Positions 46,255 through 57,984 are shown, counted from the first letter of the stretch. The stretch: 64,000 bases of DNA from Gautieria morchelliformis (GCA_015179125.1 WHVA01000031.1:372001-436000); one strand, 5' to 3'. Program-made: numbers and translations. The notes: generated by a model from the sequence alone, not told the origin.

Positions 46255-49200
46255 TCAGCAGTCCTCCGGCCTCCGCACGAGCTGAGGGCTGTGTTGACCC
46301 CATTCGTGCGACAAACGAGGTTAAACTCAACGCATCCGCTCTTTCGTCCTCCGACTCCCTCTCTGTTCCGCTCACTTCCAACACCATTTCCGCACCCCCA
46401 TTCACAGCATTGATCGACTCCGGTTCGACTCATTGTTTCCTCGATTCCGACTTTGTCTTGAAACATAAACTTCCGACCCGCAACATTCCGACTATTCCAC
46501 TCCACCTTTTCAACGGGTCTTCTAACATGGCAATTTCCCAAGTCGTGGACCTGTCTATCTGTTTCGCTACTGGGGACAACCATGAAGTTACGTTTTACGT
46601 TACTCTGCTAGATGCTAGCTGTTCTGTTGTACTAGGACACAATTGGCTCACCCGATATAATCCGTTGATTAACTGGGCATTGGGTCAAATACAGTTCCGT
46701 ACCTCAGATCAACTTCCGTCTATTCCGACGTCGTCCGCAAAGATGGCTCAGGCCTCTTCTGCAACTCCGCTCATGGATTCAGTTCTGCACTCCGGTCCCG
46801 CTTTAGCACCTCCATCCCTCGAAGCTCCTCGAATTGCGCTCGTTTCCGCCACCGCTTTCTGCGTATTGCAACGGCAAGAAGACACGACCGTTTTCCAGCT
46901 TCACCTTTCCGACTCGGCTTCAGTCAAGGCTCGTTCCGCCTCAACTTCCACTCCGGTCGACATGAGCTCAGTTCTGGACGAATATCGTGACTTCCCGGAC
47001 GTGTTCAATAAGGCAAAGCCGACAAACCTGCTGAACATCGACCTTACGATCTGAAGATAGATTTGGAAGAAGGAGCATCTCCGCCCCTTGGACCGATCTA
47101 CTCCCTTTTTCAAAGTGAACTCCAGACTCTCCGAGAGTTCGTCGATGAACATTTCAACATGGGCTTTATCCGCCCTTCGCTGTCTCCGCACGGCGCTCCG
47201 GTCCTTTTCGTTAAGAAGAAGGATGGATCTCTCCGACTCTGCATCGATTTCCGCGGACTCAACGCCCTCACTAAGAAGGACAAATATCCGCTTCTATGTA
47301 TTTCTGACCTCCTTGACACCCCCCGCAGGGCGAAGATCTACACCAAAATTGACCTCTGGCACACTTATCACCTTGTCTGCATCCGGATAGGTGACGAGTG
47401 GAAAACCACCTTCCGCACCCGCTACGGTGCTTTTGAGTGGGTTGTCATGCCTTTTGGTCTAACCAATGCTCCCGCCGCTTTTCAGCGATTCATGAACGAC
47501 GTATTTTCCGACCTTCTCGACGTATGCGTCCTAGTCTACATTGACGACATCCTCATCTATTCCGACTCACCGGAAGAACATCGGGAACATGTCCGCGAAG
47601 TACTCCGCCGTCTACGCAAACACCATCTCTATGCAAAAGCAGAGAAATGCGAATGGCACCATGACACGGTCGAATACCTTGGCTACATCCTCTCTCCAAC
47701 AGGTCTTACAATGGCAGAGGACAAAGTCAAGGCAATTCAAGAATGGCCGGAACCCCGACGTGTTAAGGATGTGCAGTCTTTCCTTGGCTTCGCCAACTTT
47801 TACCGGTGTTTCATTTACAATTTTTCCGACATTACTGTTCTGCTCAGGCGTCTCACCAGGAAGGGTGCCCCATGGAATTTCACTCCGGAATGCCGTTCCA
47901 CATTTGAAGCCCTCAAATCGGCCTTCACTACGGCTCCCATACTCGGTTTCTGGATTCCTGATGCCCAACTTGTACTCGAAACCGATGCTTCCGACTACGT
48001 GCTAGCCGCCATTCTTTCCATCATTTCCCCCCACGACGGAGAAATTCATCCGATCGCCTTTCATTCCCGCACCTTTTCCACCCCGGAACTCAACTACGAT
48101 GTCCACGATAAGGAACTACTTGCGATTTTCGAAGCCTTCAAGATCTGGAGACACTACCTCGAAGGTCCAACCTATCCGATCGACGTTGTAACGAATCATA
48201 AGAACCTTGAGTATTTTGTGACTACTAAGATATTGACTCGCCGTCAAGTCCGCTGGTGTGAATATCTCTCACAGTTCAACATGGTGATCCGCTTCCGCCC
48301 TGGAAATCTTGGAGCAAAACCCGACGCACTCACTAGACGTTGGGACGTCTACCCAAAAGAGGGAAGTAGCGACTATGCCAGCGTTAATCCACACAACTTC
48401 CGCCCAGTATTCTCCACTGAGCAACTGGCATCGTCCCTGCGTGCCACAGCATTGCAGTTTCCACTACTCCGTGCCTCAATTATTATGGACACCAAGTCTC
48501 TCCATTCCGACATCCGTTCCGCACTCCGTTCCGACCCCATCTCTGCAGCCCACCTCGATGACCCCACCAGTCGTGGATGGTCCCTCGATTCCGATGGTTT
48601 TCTCCGCTACAAGTCCCGGATTTATGTTCCAGATACCAACGATCTATGACTTCGCGTACTCCAGCAAAGCCATGATCATCTGCTCTCAGGACACCAAGGC
48701 CAGAACAAAACCCTCGACATAATCCGATGTACCTATACTTGGCCTCTCCTCCACACGATGGTCCAAGAGTACTGCAAGTCATGCACCACATGTATGCGAG
48801 CCAAGCCTCAACGTCACAAACCCTACGGCCTCCTGAAGCAACTTCCGATCCCGGAACAACCGTGGAATTCGATATCCATGGATTTCATTGAGAAACTTCC
48901 TAAGGCATCCGGCTATGATACCATTCTAGTGATCGTTGACCGCCTCACAAAGCAGTCCATCTTTATTCCGACCTATGACACCATCACTTCCGCCCAACTC
49001 GCACAACTCTTCGTGCTCCACGTCTTTTCCAAGCACGGAATTCCTTCCCATGTGACTTCCGACCGTGGATCCGAATTCGTGTCTTCCTTTTTCTGCACAC
49101 TCGGCAAGGCTCTCGACATGAAGCTCCACTTCACTTCCGGTTATCATCCCAAAGGCGACGGACAAACAGAACGTACTAATCAGACCCTTGAGCAGTATCT

Positions 49201-49957
49201 CCGCGTCTATTGCAACTATCAACATAGCAATTGGTCCGACCTTCTTCCGCTTGCGGAATTTGCTTACAACAATGCACCTTCCGCCACCACCGGAATTTCA
49301 CCTTTTTACGCCAACAAGGGCTACCACCCGAATCTCGCCATCCACCCTGAACGCGACCTCGCCTCTGCAAGAGCCCGAGATTTCGTTGTGGAACTCGACG
49401 ACCTTCACCAACACCTCCGAGAGAACATCTCTGCTGCCCAGAAGAGATACCAAAATTCCGCCGATCGGAAACGGCTTCCGCAACCGGCATTCGAGATAGG
49501 CGACAAAGTCTTTGTCAAAGCTGAAAACTTCCGCACCACTCGCCCCTCGAAGAAACTCTCTGAGAAATACCTTGGTCCTTACGAGATCATCGCTAAGGCT
49601 GGCAGTCGTTCTTTCACTCTCAGACTCCCTGACAATATGCGCACAGTACACCCAGTATTCCATGTCTCCATGCTTGAGCCCGCAGTTCCGAATACAATTC
49701 CGAATCGAAGACAACCTCCGCCTCCGCCAGTCGTCATCGATGGAGAACCGCAATATGAGCTCTCGGAAATTCTCAACTCCAAGCTCGACAGACGATACCG
49801 CTGCCAACTCCAGTACCTAGTCAAGTGGGCATGCTATGAAAACACCGACGAAGAGACCTCGTGGATTTCCGCCATGGAACTAGACCACGCCTCTGACCTC
49901 GTCTCTGATTTCCACAAGTCTTATCCTGATAAGCCTGGCCCCATTTCCGCGCCCTAG
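46251..49957 (+). pseudogene. pol: Gypsy Y Pol: protease, RT, RNase H, integrase, chromodomain
   Basis: Protease with LIDSGSTHCFLDSDF. A one-base loss near 47018 shifts the frame; RT follows, with IRPSLSPHGAPVLFVKKKDG, KIDL and VYIDDILIYS (YIDD at 47537-47548). RNase H: ETDASDYV and KELLAIFEAF, but TNHKNLEYF, where the family has TDHKNL (AAT at 48194). TGA at 48647-48649 stands where CGA (Arg) is expected; the same frame continues LRVLQQSHDHLLSGHQGQNK. Integrase: H2C2 finger (CKSCTTCMRAK), ISMDFIEKLP, SDRGSEF and [18 protein letters not shown], so D, D and E are all intact. The chromodomain YLVKWACYENTDEETSWI is near the C-terminus. Three small lesions in an otherwise conserved protein suggest recent death. 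Confidence 0.93.
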
Positions 49958-50084
49958 TCATTTCCGAATTCCACTTCCGATATCCTCATTTATTCTTACA
50001 GTTCTGGCCACACCACAATTCCAATTAATTCCGTTATGATATTTCCGACACTTCAAGAAATTATGTTACAAGTCACTTAGACCC

Positions 50085-50366
50085 CTACTCCTCCCTCATC
50101 GTTTCTGCTTCATCCCCGTTCTCCGCTTCCGCATCCTCTTCTGCATTCCCTATCTCCACACTGACCAACTCGGTCCCCGCCCTCGTATCCGCCACCTGAC
50201 TCGGACCCGCTTCCGCCCCATTCTCCTCCTGCATCCGCAAGTCCATTCTTTCCCGAACCATGTCGTTCCACCACCGGTACTCCCGTTTGAATTGTTCTAA
50301 GACCGCCGACATGACGGTCATTTGATTTTGGAAGGACAACAACTGTTGTTGTTGAACTTCCGCCAT
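50085..50366 (-). CDS. Possible C-terminal exon of the Y antisense gene
   Basis: MAEVQQQQLLSFQNQMTVMS..., helical, then VLEQFKREYRWWNDMVRERM and a very acidic tail. It follows the Zn2Cys6-like part on the same strand; an intron or frame changes between 50366 and about 50560 would be needed to join them (one candidate frame there reads FSMVSLLFDIARSLRGYPEI). It could instead be a separate small ORF. No known domain. Confidence 0.4.
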   Translation of the reverse strand: MAEVQQQQLLSFQNQMTVMSAVLEQFKREYRWWNDMVRERMDLRMQEENGAEAGPSQVADTRAGTELVSVEIGNAEEDAEAENGDEAETMREE

Positions 50367-50431
50367 CTCCTCAAGAGTGTTCCGGATCCCACGCTGGGAT
50401 CTCCGGATACCCCCTCAATGACCTGGCGATG

Positions 50432-51350
50432 TCAAACAACAGCGACACCATGGAGAAGCGGTTGAGCACCGCTGACTCCGAGGTTCCGGTCACAGGAAAT
50501 CCCTCCGGCTTCTTTCCGCTCGGCCCCCGGTTTCGACTTGGGGGTTTCGGGCCCCTCAGTCTCGACCCTGCGCCTTTTCCGCTCCACCCTCGCGGCACAC
50601 CCATCCACCACGCAACGTCGCTTCTTGTCCCGGCACCGCTCGCAGGCCGTCTCCCGCGGATTTTCCAACCACACACACTCCAGGCCCTTGACCTCGCATG
50701 TGTCGCAAGGAGCCTTCTCCTCCTCGCCGTCCCTGGTTTTCCTTTTCCGGGTCACGGGATTCCCCGGCCCCAACTCCCGCAAAACTCCCGCAACTCCAGT
50801 ATCCGGGCCATTTCTCCTTCCGAGCCTGCTGAAACTTGTCCGCCCTCCGTTTCCGCTCCGCAATGACGTTCGGCATGGGAGCACCTTCTTCTGCTTCCCC
50901 TTGCTCTCTGGAGGCGGTGTGGTTTCCGCACTGCTCTCCGCTTCCGACTCCCCCTCGGATTCTACAACCCTCTGGCAGTTTTTTCCGTGAGCTCCGGAAC
51001 ACCCCACACGACATTTCCGACTCACCCAGGATTTCCCTGCTTTTTCCGCCGCGGCCTTGTCTTCCGCAGCTTTTTTTCGCCGCGTCCCGTTTCCGCTGCT
51101 CCTCACGGAGGTGCGACTCCTCCTCGCGGCGTTTACGGTCACGCTCCTCCTTCTCCTTCCGCTCCTGTTCCTTCTGCTCCTGTTCCCTGCGCTCTTTCTC
51201 CTTGCGCTCCTCCTCCAGACGCTCCCTCTCTTTCCGTGCAGCTTCCTCGGCCTCGCGCTTTTCAGCCAGTTCCATCTGCGCAAGCATGTCAGCAAAGTGC
51301 TGCTTCATCTCGGCACTGGTCATTTTGGAGAAGTCTACTGGAGTGCTCAT
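50432..51350 (-). pseudogene. Antisense ORF of gypsy Y: coiled coil plus Zn2Cys6-like motif
   Basis: Starts MSTPVDFSKMTSAEMKQHFA at 51350 on the strand opposite to pol. A ~70-residue Glu/Arg/Lys-rich helix follows (51280-51090), predicted coiled coil. At seven A (minus strand; 51071-51077) one extra base moves the frame; the other frame continues KAAEDKAAAEKAGKSW, an acidic Ser/Glu region, and near 50610-50712 a motif CDTC-x6-C-x9-C-ER-C-x6-C, basic after it (VERKRRRVETEG). This resembles fungal Zn2Cys6 DNA-binding domains. Stop at 50432. The frame at 50085-50366 may be a further exon. Role unknown; it is not needed by the usual gypsy cycle. A second copy of its start lies at 26577. Confidence 0.7.
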
Positions 51351-51470
51351 GATGGACAAAGATGGAGACGCGTTGTTTCCCGCCTATCTTTCGAACTCCG
51401 ACGCGTTTGTTCACAGGTCACGTGATCCGACTTGTGGTCTCGCAGGGGCTCGACCTTAGAAGGGAGATAC

Positions 51471-52164
51471 TGTTACGACCGTTCATTTCCGACTTCCGAC
51501 CCTCAGTTCCGCAACACCTTCTGCCCCTCCGATATTTCTGCAACACCTTCCGCCCCTCCGACATTTCCGACATTCCACCCCTTGTACATTTCCCTTGTTC
51601 TTTCGACTCTATTACTCGGACCCACCGGACCCACCTCACCGTTCATCAAGACCATATATCCGGTCACCCTTGTAGTTCCTTGTCAGATATGTTTTCCCGA
51701 CCCCTTGTTCTGTGCCATTGTTCTACCTTACCCTGAACCCCCCTTGTAGTCCCATTGTTCCCGAATAGTTAGTTCCCACGCATTGTCTACTCGACTTCCG
51801 CTTCCCCCGGAATTTGCTTAGTACCATATCATTACCTGTTGTCTCAGCTCTTTGTATAAAAGCCTGTCATATATGTCTCTTATTCTGCAATCAGATAATC
51901 ACCTTCGATACTTGATTTCCTTCACTCCATCTCCTGTTCTTAGTACAGCGAGTCTAGCAAGATCTCAGTCTCTCTCTCCACCTTCCGTCTTCCGCCTTCC
52001 ACCTTAGTTCCGACTGAAGTTCCGACCAACCTTTGGTTCAGTACTTTCCGACTTCCGACTCAGTTCCGAAATACTTAGGACGATAGTTCATTGGGGGCGC
52101 AACCCATAAGTTGAAGCCGCTGTCCTTTCCAGTTCCGACTTAGCGGAAATCTTGATATGTAACA
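51471..52164 (+). repeat. Y 3' LTR
   Basis: TGTTACGACC...GATATGTAACA, 694 bp, after purine-rich agaagggagatac. Same TATA and aatcagataat segment as the 5' LTR. Confidence 0.95.
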
Positions 52165-55010
52165 CTGATGGGTAGGAAGCGAAGAGGACCGAAGGGTTTG
52201 TGATGAATGGATTTAGCATGGCGACATTTGGAACAGGAACTGATGTAGTTGGTGACAAAGGTGGACATGTTTGGCCAATGATACTGTCTCTGAATGTTCG
52301 TCATCATCTTGCTGATCCTGGGTGGCCTGCTAACTGATGATCATGCAGTGAGCGAAGGATGTCCAAGCAAATATCATTATGATCGGGGACATATGTTCGC
52401 TGCTTGTACAACAGTGTTTTGTCATCCTCTCCAAGTGACCAGGGGTCTGGCTTCGCGCTTGGAAGGGTGACCACCATCGACTGAGACTGAAGACGGGTGA
52501 TGTGGGCTGAGGACAAGGGATCGGTCAACTGGCCCTGTTGGATTGATGTCAACAGGGATGCAGAGTCAAGGATGATGGTGCAAATGAGTTGCCTGGTCTT
52601 AAACATCGACTGGAAGTTGTGAGGATTCGCCAATGCATAAGCACCATCCCCCCTTTAGGGTACACGTCGCCCCAATGGGTCAATGCATCAGGCTTTGTGC
52701 CAAGTTGCCCGGCTCAGTAGCGAATGATGTAGTTGAAACCTGACAGGTGTTCGGGCCATCGAACCTGACGTCGGGTCAGCTGCTTTGTTGTCACGAGTAC
52801 TCAAGGTTCTTGTGGTCGGAGAGGACAAGGATGACATGGATGCCCGTTCGAGGTAGTTTCGCCATTGCTTGAAGGCGCAGAAGATAGCAAGGAGCTCTTC
52901 ATCATAGATCTCGTGGTTCATCTCGGCTGGTGCCATCCCTCGCGAATAGAAGGCGATTGGATGGATATCGCCATCAGAGGGGGTGATCTGGGAGATGATG
53001 GCAGCGATGGCATAGTCAGAGGTGTCCGCTTTGATGACAATGGGGTTACTCGGGTCGAAGTGGATGAGGACTGGGGCTTTTGAGAATGCAGCTTTGAGTG
53101 CTTTGAAGGCCTCCTGCTGCTTCGCTTCCCAGGCGAATGGAGTATCCTTTCTGATCAAGTGAGTGAGTGGCAGGACAATGTCTGAGAATGAAATGATGAA
53201 TCTTCTGTAGAAGTTCGCGAAGCCCAGGAACGATTGGACTTCGTGAATGTTCATCGGTACAGGCCACTTTGTGATGGCAGCTGTCTTTTCGATGTCCATG
53301 GAGACCCCAGCAGGAGAGATGATGAATCTGAGGACTTCGACCCAGTCCGAATGGAAGAGACACTTCTCTGGCTTTATGAAGAGGTTGTGCTTCCGAAGAT
53401 GGGCGACGCCCATTCGGACATGCTCTAAGTGATCCTTCCTGTTCTTTGAGAAGATCAGGATGTCGTTGAGGTAGACTACAACGAAGACGTCAGCCATGTC
53501 TTGGAAGATGTCATTCATGAAGTGCTGGAAAGTAGCTGGGGCATTCGTCAACCTGAACGGCATGACGAGATATTTGAAGGACCCATATCGAGTTTGGAAG
53601 GCTGTCTTCCACTCTTGGCAAGAGGCAATCCGAACATTGTTGAACCCGGCGCGAAGGTCGAATTTGGTATAGATGTTCACGCTTTTGAGTTGGTCAATAA
53701 GGCTCGGAATCAGTGGGATAGGGTACTTGTTCTTTCGCGTGATACGATTCAACCCTCAGTAGTCCACACACATTCGCAGTGTACCATCCTTCTTCTTCGC
53801 GAACACAACTGGGGCACCACCGGGTGATTGGGATGAGCAGATGAATCCCTTGCCAAGCATGTCTTCGAGATATTCGCGGAGAGCCCCTAATTCGCTGTTC
53901 GAGAGTGGGTATATGGGACCATGAGGTGGTGTGCCATCATTTTCGATCTCGATGGTGTGGTCATAAGGGTGATGTGGGGGCAAGGCTTTGGCTTTAGCAT
54001 GCGAGAATATATCGAAGAAGTCATGGTACTCCTCTGGGACCACAGTTCTAAACATCTCTAACTCGTCCTTCGGTAGGGGGTTTTCGTGAAGGAGTGTAGT
54101 CATAGCTGGTGCATTCATTGCCTACAGCACGAAGCGAAGTGGGTTCAGGGATGCTAGGGTGCATGTTTAATATGAAGGTTTCTTCTTCGCCGAGTTTCAT
54201 GATTAGCTCGAAGGCAGCCGCACTGATTAGGCTTATATGTGGTGTTGTCCTTCTTGTCGGAGGCAGATCGGGAGTCGAAGAATGGAATGGAAGGTGGTCA
54301 TCGATCAGCGATTCTGTACATGGTGTACAGGGGCGAGAATGGCTTGGAACGGGCTCTGTTTTTGGTCGAATAGGTTTGGTTTCAATTATGCTTTCTTTCG
54401 TGGCTGGAAATGGACGGATGAAAGTATTAGGAAGCGATACGGAGGACTCAGAGGAGTGATTCTCGATCGGCGTGGTTGAGAGAAGTAATGGTTTGCCATC
54501 CACGTCGAACGTCTGTTCGTAACCAGAAGGATTCAGAATAGGAGCGGGCGATGAAGTGACATCCGGTGGAAGGACCGGGATGTAGATACTAGTCTCACTT
54601 TCAGCAACGCCTCTTCGCAGGACATTTCGCTACTTGTGACAAAGTTACACCCTTCGGCCGTGATCGTTCTCAGGCTCCTGTGGCTTCGCTCTATGAGACC
54701 TACTATCGATTGGGGCTCTCTCTCAATCACCTTCCCTTCCGGCACCAATTCCATGCTCCCACATATGACGGTTGCCATGGCCTGTAGAATGATTTCCCTC
54801 CGGCTATCTTCGACAGTATTCCAGAACTCCACACTGCATCGATGACTTCACCACCATCAGTTCCTGGTTCACACTCGTCCCTGCCATCCTTGGGTTACGT
54901 CCCGAACACGGCGATTGGACAGGATGAGAGGAAAAAGAGCTATCAATGAAATTGGAAGTAGCACCAGAATCGATGAGAGTAGGGATGGAGTTAGAGAGAC
55001 TGGGGAGGTG
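52165..55010 (-). pseudogene. Gypsy X pol, N-terminal part (protease, RT, RNase H, integrase finger)
   Basis: Read from 55010 downward: protease PTLIDSGATSNFIDSSF; a long Ser/Pro-rich stretch; RT with DGTPPHGPIYPLSNSELGAL, GKGFICSSQSPGGAPVVFAK, KFDLRAGFNNVRI and VVVYLNDILIFS, in which the second Asp-box residue is Asn (codon at 53465-53467), so RT would be dead. RNase H: IKADTSDYAIAAIIS and YDEELLAIFCAFKQWRNYL, then frame changes. Integrase finger: LHDHQLAGHPG and a C-x2-C segment in a shifted frame near 52200. Stops or frame changes near 53753, 54118 and 52690. Its remainder lies at 43130-44146. Gag and the 5' LTR of X are missing to the right. Confidence 0.85.
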
Positions 55011-55662
55011 TGTTACGTATCGAGATTTCCACCAAGTCGGAACTGGAAAGGACAGTGGCTTCAACTTATAAGTTGCACCCCCAATGAACTATCGTCCTAA
55101 ATATTTTGGAATGCGGATCAGAAGTTAGAAAATACTGAACTAAAGGTAAGTTGGAACTTGGGTCGGAACTGAGTTGGAAGGCGGAAGGCGGAGAGACAGA
55201 GGTCTGGCTAGACTCGCTGTGCTAAGAACAGGAGATGGAGCAAAGGAAATCAAGTATCAAAGGCAATTATCTGATTGCAGAATAACAGACATACATGAGA
55301 GGCTTTTATACAAAGAGCTGAGACAACATGTAATGAGATAGTACTAAGCAAATTCCGGGGGAGCGGAAGTCGGGTAGACATACGTGGGAACTAACTAATT
55401 GGGAACAAGGGGACTACAAGGGGGGTTCAGGGTAAGGTAAAACAATGGCAAAAGAACAAGGGGTCAGAAAACATATCTGACAACGAACTACAAGGATGAC
55501 CGGATATATGATCTTGATGAACGATGAAGCGGGTCCAGTGGGTCCGAGTAATAGAGTCGAAAGAACAAGGGAGTAGAACAAGGGGCATAATATCGGGACT
55601 ACCGGGAGGGCGGAATGTGTGCGGAACTGAGGGTCGGAAATCAGAAATGCATGGTCGTAACA
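55011..55662 (-). repeat. Y solo LTR, inverted, TSD aggtg
   Basis: 652 bp, TGTTACGTATCGAG...TGGTCGTAACA on +, the reverse complement of a Y LTR. Flanks 55006-55010 and 55663-55667 are both aggtg. It was inserted at the protease end of gypsy X. Confidence 0.92.
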
Positions 55663-55699
55663 AGGTGTACATGGATGATGACCGATGAATTGGAGTGCT

Positions 55700-56096
55700 A
55701 TCGTCTTGAGCCTTCTCCTGTAGATTCCTATCTTCGACCAGAAGAAGACTTAGGCATCACTGGTGAGTTCTCATACTTCATCTTCATTACCTTAGCCTTC
55801 GAACTATTTTCTGTGCTGTTGGCAAAGGGCTCCGAAGGAGCACCTTCGCCAGTGAAGGGATTGTTGCTACTTAGACAACCCTTCCGTGACACCTTGCATG
55901 TTACATCGTCAAGTGCCATGGGCTATTTCGCTACGACTGTAGATAGGGCAAGCTCTGTTTGGGCCGCCCTCTTATCTTGTGAACATTTATTGGTTCACCC
56001 TCTTCGCTGAACGGCATACTTATTTGCCCAAGTTATTTGGGCATTCACTGTGTTCACTAATACACAATATTAACGCCTAAAAACCAATCTTGACGG
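55700..56096 (+). repeat. X-family LTR fragment (copy f)
   Basis: The last ~400 bp of an X LTR in canonical direction (tcttgagccttctcctgtag...AACCAATCTTGACG). Opposite in direction to the adjacent X element, so it is not its 5' LTR. The left break near 55700 is approximate. Confidence 0.75.
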
Positions 56097-56187
56097 CACC
56101 ATAGGCTTGTCAGCAGGGTCAGTGGCCACATCCACCCGTCAACTAATTCCCTGACTACTGGTTCAAAAATGGCTGTGTCCTCAGCTG

Positions 56188-57026
56188 TCAGTGACCTTCT
56201 AGAATAGGTGGGAAACTGACCAGGTTCGCTAGCCTTATGTGCTTCTCGAGGGGTGTTTCACTGCCTGCCATGGCCCAGTGATGCCTGCCTTGAGCTAGGT
56301 GGGGAGCGAGGGGCATTGTGTTTGCCCACCTTAGCTTGCATGTGCTCTTGGTTTTTCTTCTTGTTATTGGCATCATGCTCATCTCATCCTCTGTTCTGAC
56401 CATAGCCGCACCTAGAGTACCCCCTGCTGCAATACTGTGCATCAAGCCATTCCTCTTTAATTATCTTGTGGGTTTCTTCTATGGCACTCTTGTAAGACTC
56501 CCTGCCACCTCGCTGCAAGTGATCATAGAGGCCAATCATGGTGTACCTCTCCATGAGGTAGTCGGTTCTGTAGGGTTGCTTGCCAGGTGGTTGAGGCACA
56601 TCATAAGAGGCATCCTTGTGGGATGGTGTGTGCAGGGTAGTGGTGGCTGTGGTCCACAGGGATGGTGTTGTGCTGCCCAAGGGTGTGTGTGGGAGGTGGG
56701 GTGCCATAGTATCCTGCCGGCATCACCCCAGATGGTGCAGTATATTGCTGATTCTCCAGAGAGGTGGCAACTGATGGTGAAATCACAGAGAACTGCAACA
56801 TGGACTCCAATCCACTGAATGTGGCCAATACTTCAGACAGGCTGTCATCAGTGTTGCAATATGCCTTATTAGCCACATGGAAGCTCTGACCACCTAGCCA
56901 TGTGTCATACCCAGTCAGGGCCAGGCCAGGGTCGGGCCCCCCTGCATACTTGTGCAGCATAGATTGGTTGTGCCAATCCTGGAGTGTGGCATGCATGTCA
57001 TTGTGTGCCTCTGGATTTGTCGTCAT
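56188..57026 (-). pseudogene. Unknown protein gene, broken
   Basis: On the minus strand a TATA-like cctataaaaactg lies ~60 bp before the ATG at 57026. The 5' frame reads MTTNPEAHNDMHATLQDWHN...GLALTGYDTWLGGQSFHVAN and is open to 56601. Similar composition continues in a second frame (PYRTDYLMERYTMIGLYDHL and EETHKIIKEEWLDAQYCSRG) and a third (RRKTKSTCKLRWANTMPLAP...). I do not recognise the family. It could be a decayed host gene, a captured gene or a mobile-element protein. Confidence 0.4.
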
Positions 57027-57263
57027 GTAGGGGCAAGCGAGCGAGATCTCAAGTAGGTGGAAGGGTATGCAACAGGTGAGCAGTTTTTATAGGATTGGGG
57101 ATCAAGACTTGTAACACCATCATGTGGGTTTCAATCTGCATGTCCAATCCCAGCTCGCCCCACGCATTGTGGACAGGAACCATCTGCAGTCTGCATGTAC
57201 AGTTGATGTACACCATCCTGCCATGCCATGTATGTACATATGGTGCATAGGAACCACAACGAA

Positions 57264-57984
57264 TATTACGACCATGCCACCCAACCATCTCCACCACCTC
57301 TGCAACACCTCCGCGCCACCTCCGACTCTATTCCACAACCTCCGCATCCCACAACCTCAACCCCTTGCTCTCCAACACCCCTGATCAACTCTATTCATCG
57401 GCCCCTGTGCTAACCCTTAGCACAGCAACATGCCATTTCCAGTTCATCAGGACTTCTGTTTGTTCCACTGTCCATTAGACTTATGTTCCTTTGTTATTTT
57501 GCCCATTGTTCTTGACTCTACCCTGCACCCCCTTGTAGTCCCCTTGTTCTGTATTAGTTACGCACCCCATATGTCTATCCAACTTCCGCTCCCTCTGGAA
57601 TTTGCTTAGTACTACCCTATTACTTGTTGTCTCAGCTCTGTGTATAAAACCCCCTCATGTATGCCCTCTGTTCTGCAATCAGATAATTGACTTTGATACA
57701 TGAATCCCTTCACATTGTCTCCTGTTCTTAGTACAGCAAGTCTTGCAGGTACTCTCTCTCTGCCTTTAATACTCTGTCTTCCACCTCTTCCAACCTCCAT
57801 TCTCCAATCTCCAGTTCTCAACACCCAGCCAAGATCAACTTCAAATCCTCTCGACCTCCGCCTCATCCGATCTCCGGAATTCAAGTCCGAAATACCTAGG
57901 ATGATAGTTCATCAGGGGCACAACACATAAGTTGAAGCCACTGTCCTTTCTAGATCCATTCTCCAGGATTTTCAATACGTAACA
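57264..57984 (+). repeat. Y solo LTR, second LTR subtype, near-perfect TSD
   Basis: TATTACGACC...AATACGTAACA, 721 bp. It is the same subtype as 23267-23990 (cctccgactctattcc block), with tgtataaaacccc and gcaatcagataat. Flanks acgaa (57259-57263) and ccgaa (57985-57989) differ at one base. Confidence 0.8.

Larger units (their letters stand above)
44147..52164 (+). mobile_element. Complete Ty3/gypsy chromovirus Y, 8,018 bp, TSD ctgat
   Basis: 5' LTR 44147-44839, 3' LTR 51471-52164; flanks 44142-44146 and 52165-52169 are both ctgat. Internal order: 11-nt self-primer complement, gag, -1 frameshift heptamer, pol (protease, RT, RNase H, integrase, chromodomain), antisense ORF, purine-rich agaagggagatac, 3' LTR. 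It sits inside the integrase gene of gypsy X. The structure is complete, but pol carries a frameshift, a TGA and an RNase H substitution, so this copy cannot move by itself. Confidence 0.95.

Noticed and set aside
50556-50676. Overlapping plus-strand frames of 120-200 codons at 50429-51459
   Set aside because: They are Ser/Phe/Arg-rich complements of the charged antisense coiled coil and have no domain.
55700-56096. 5' LTR of the minus-strand X element
   Set aside because: Its direction is opposite to the X pol beside it, so it must be a separate LTR fragment.
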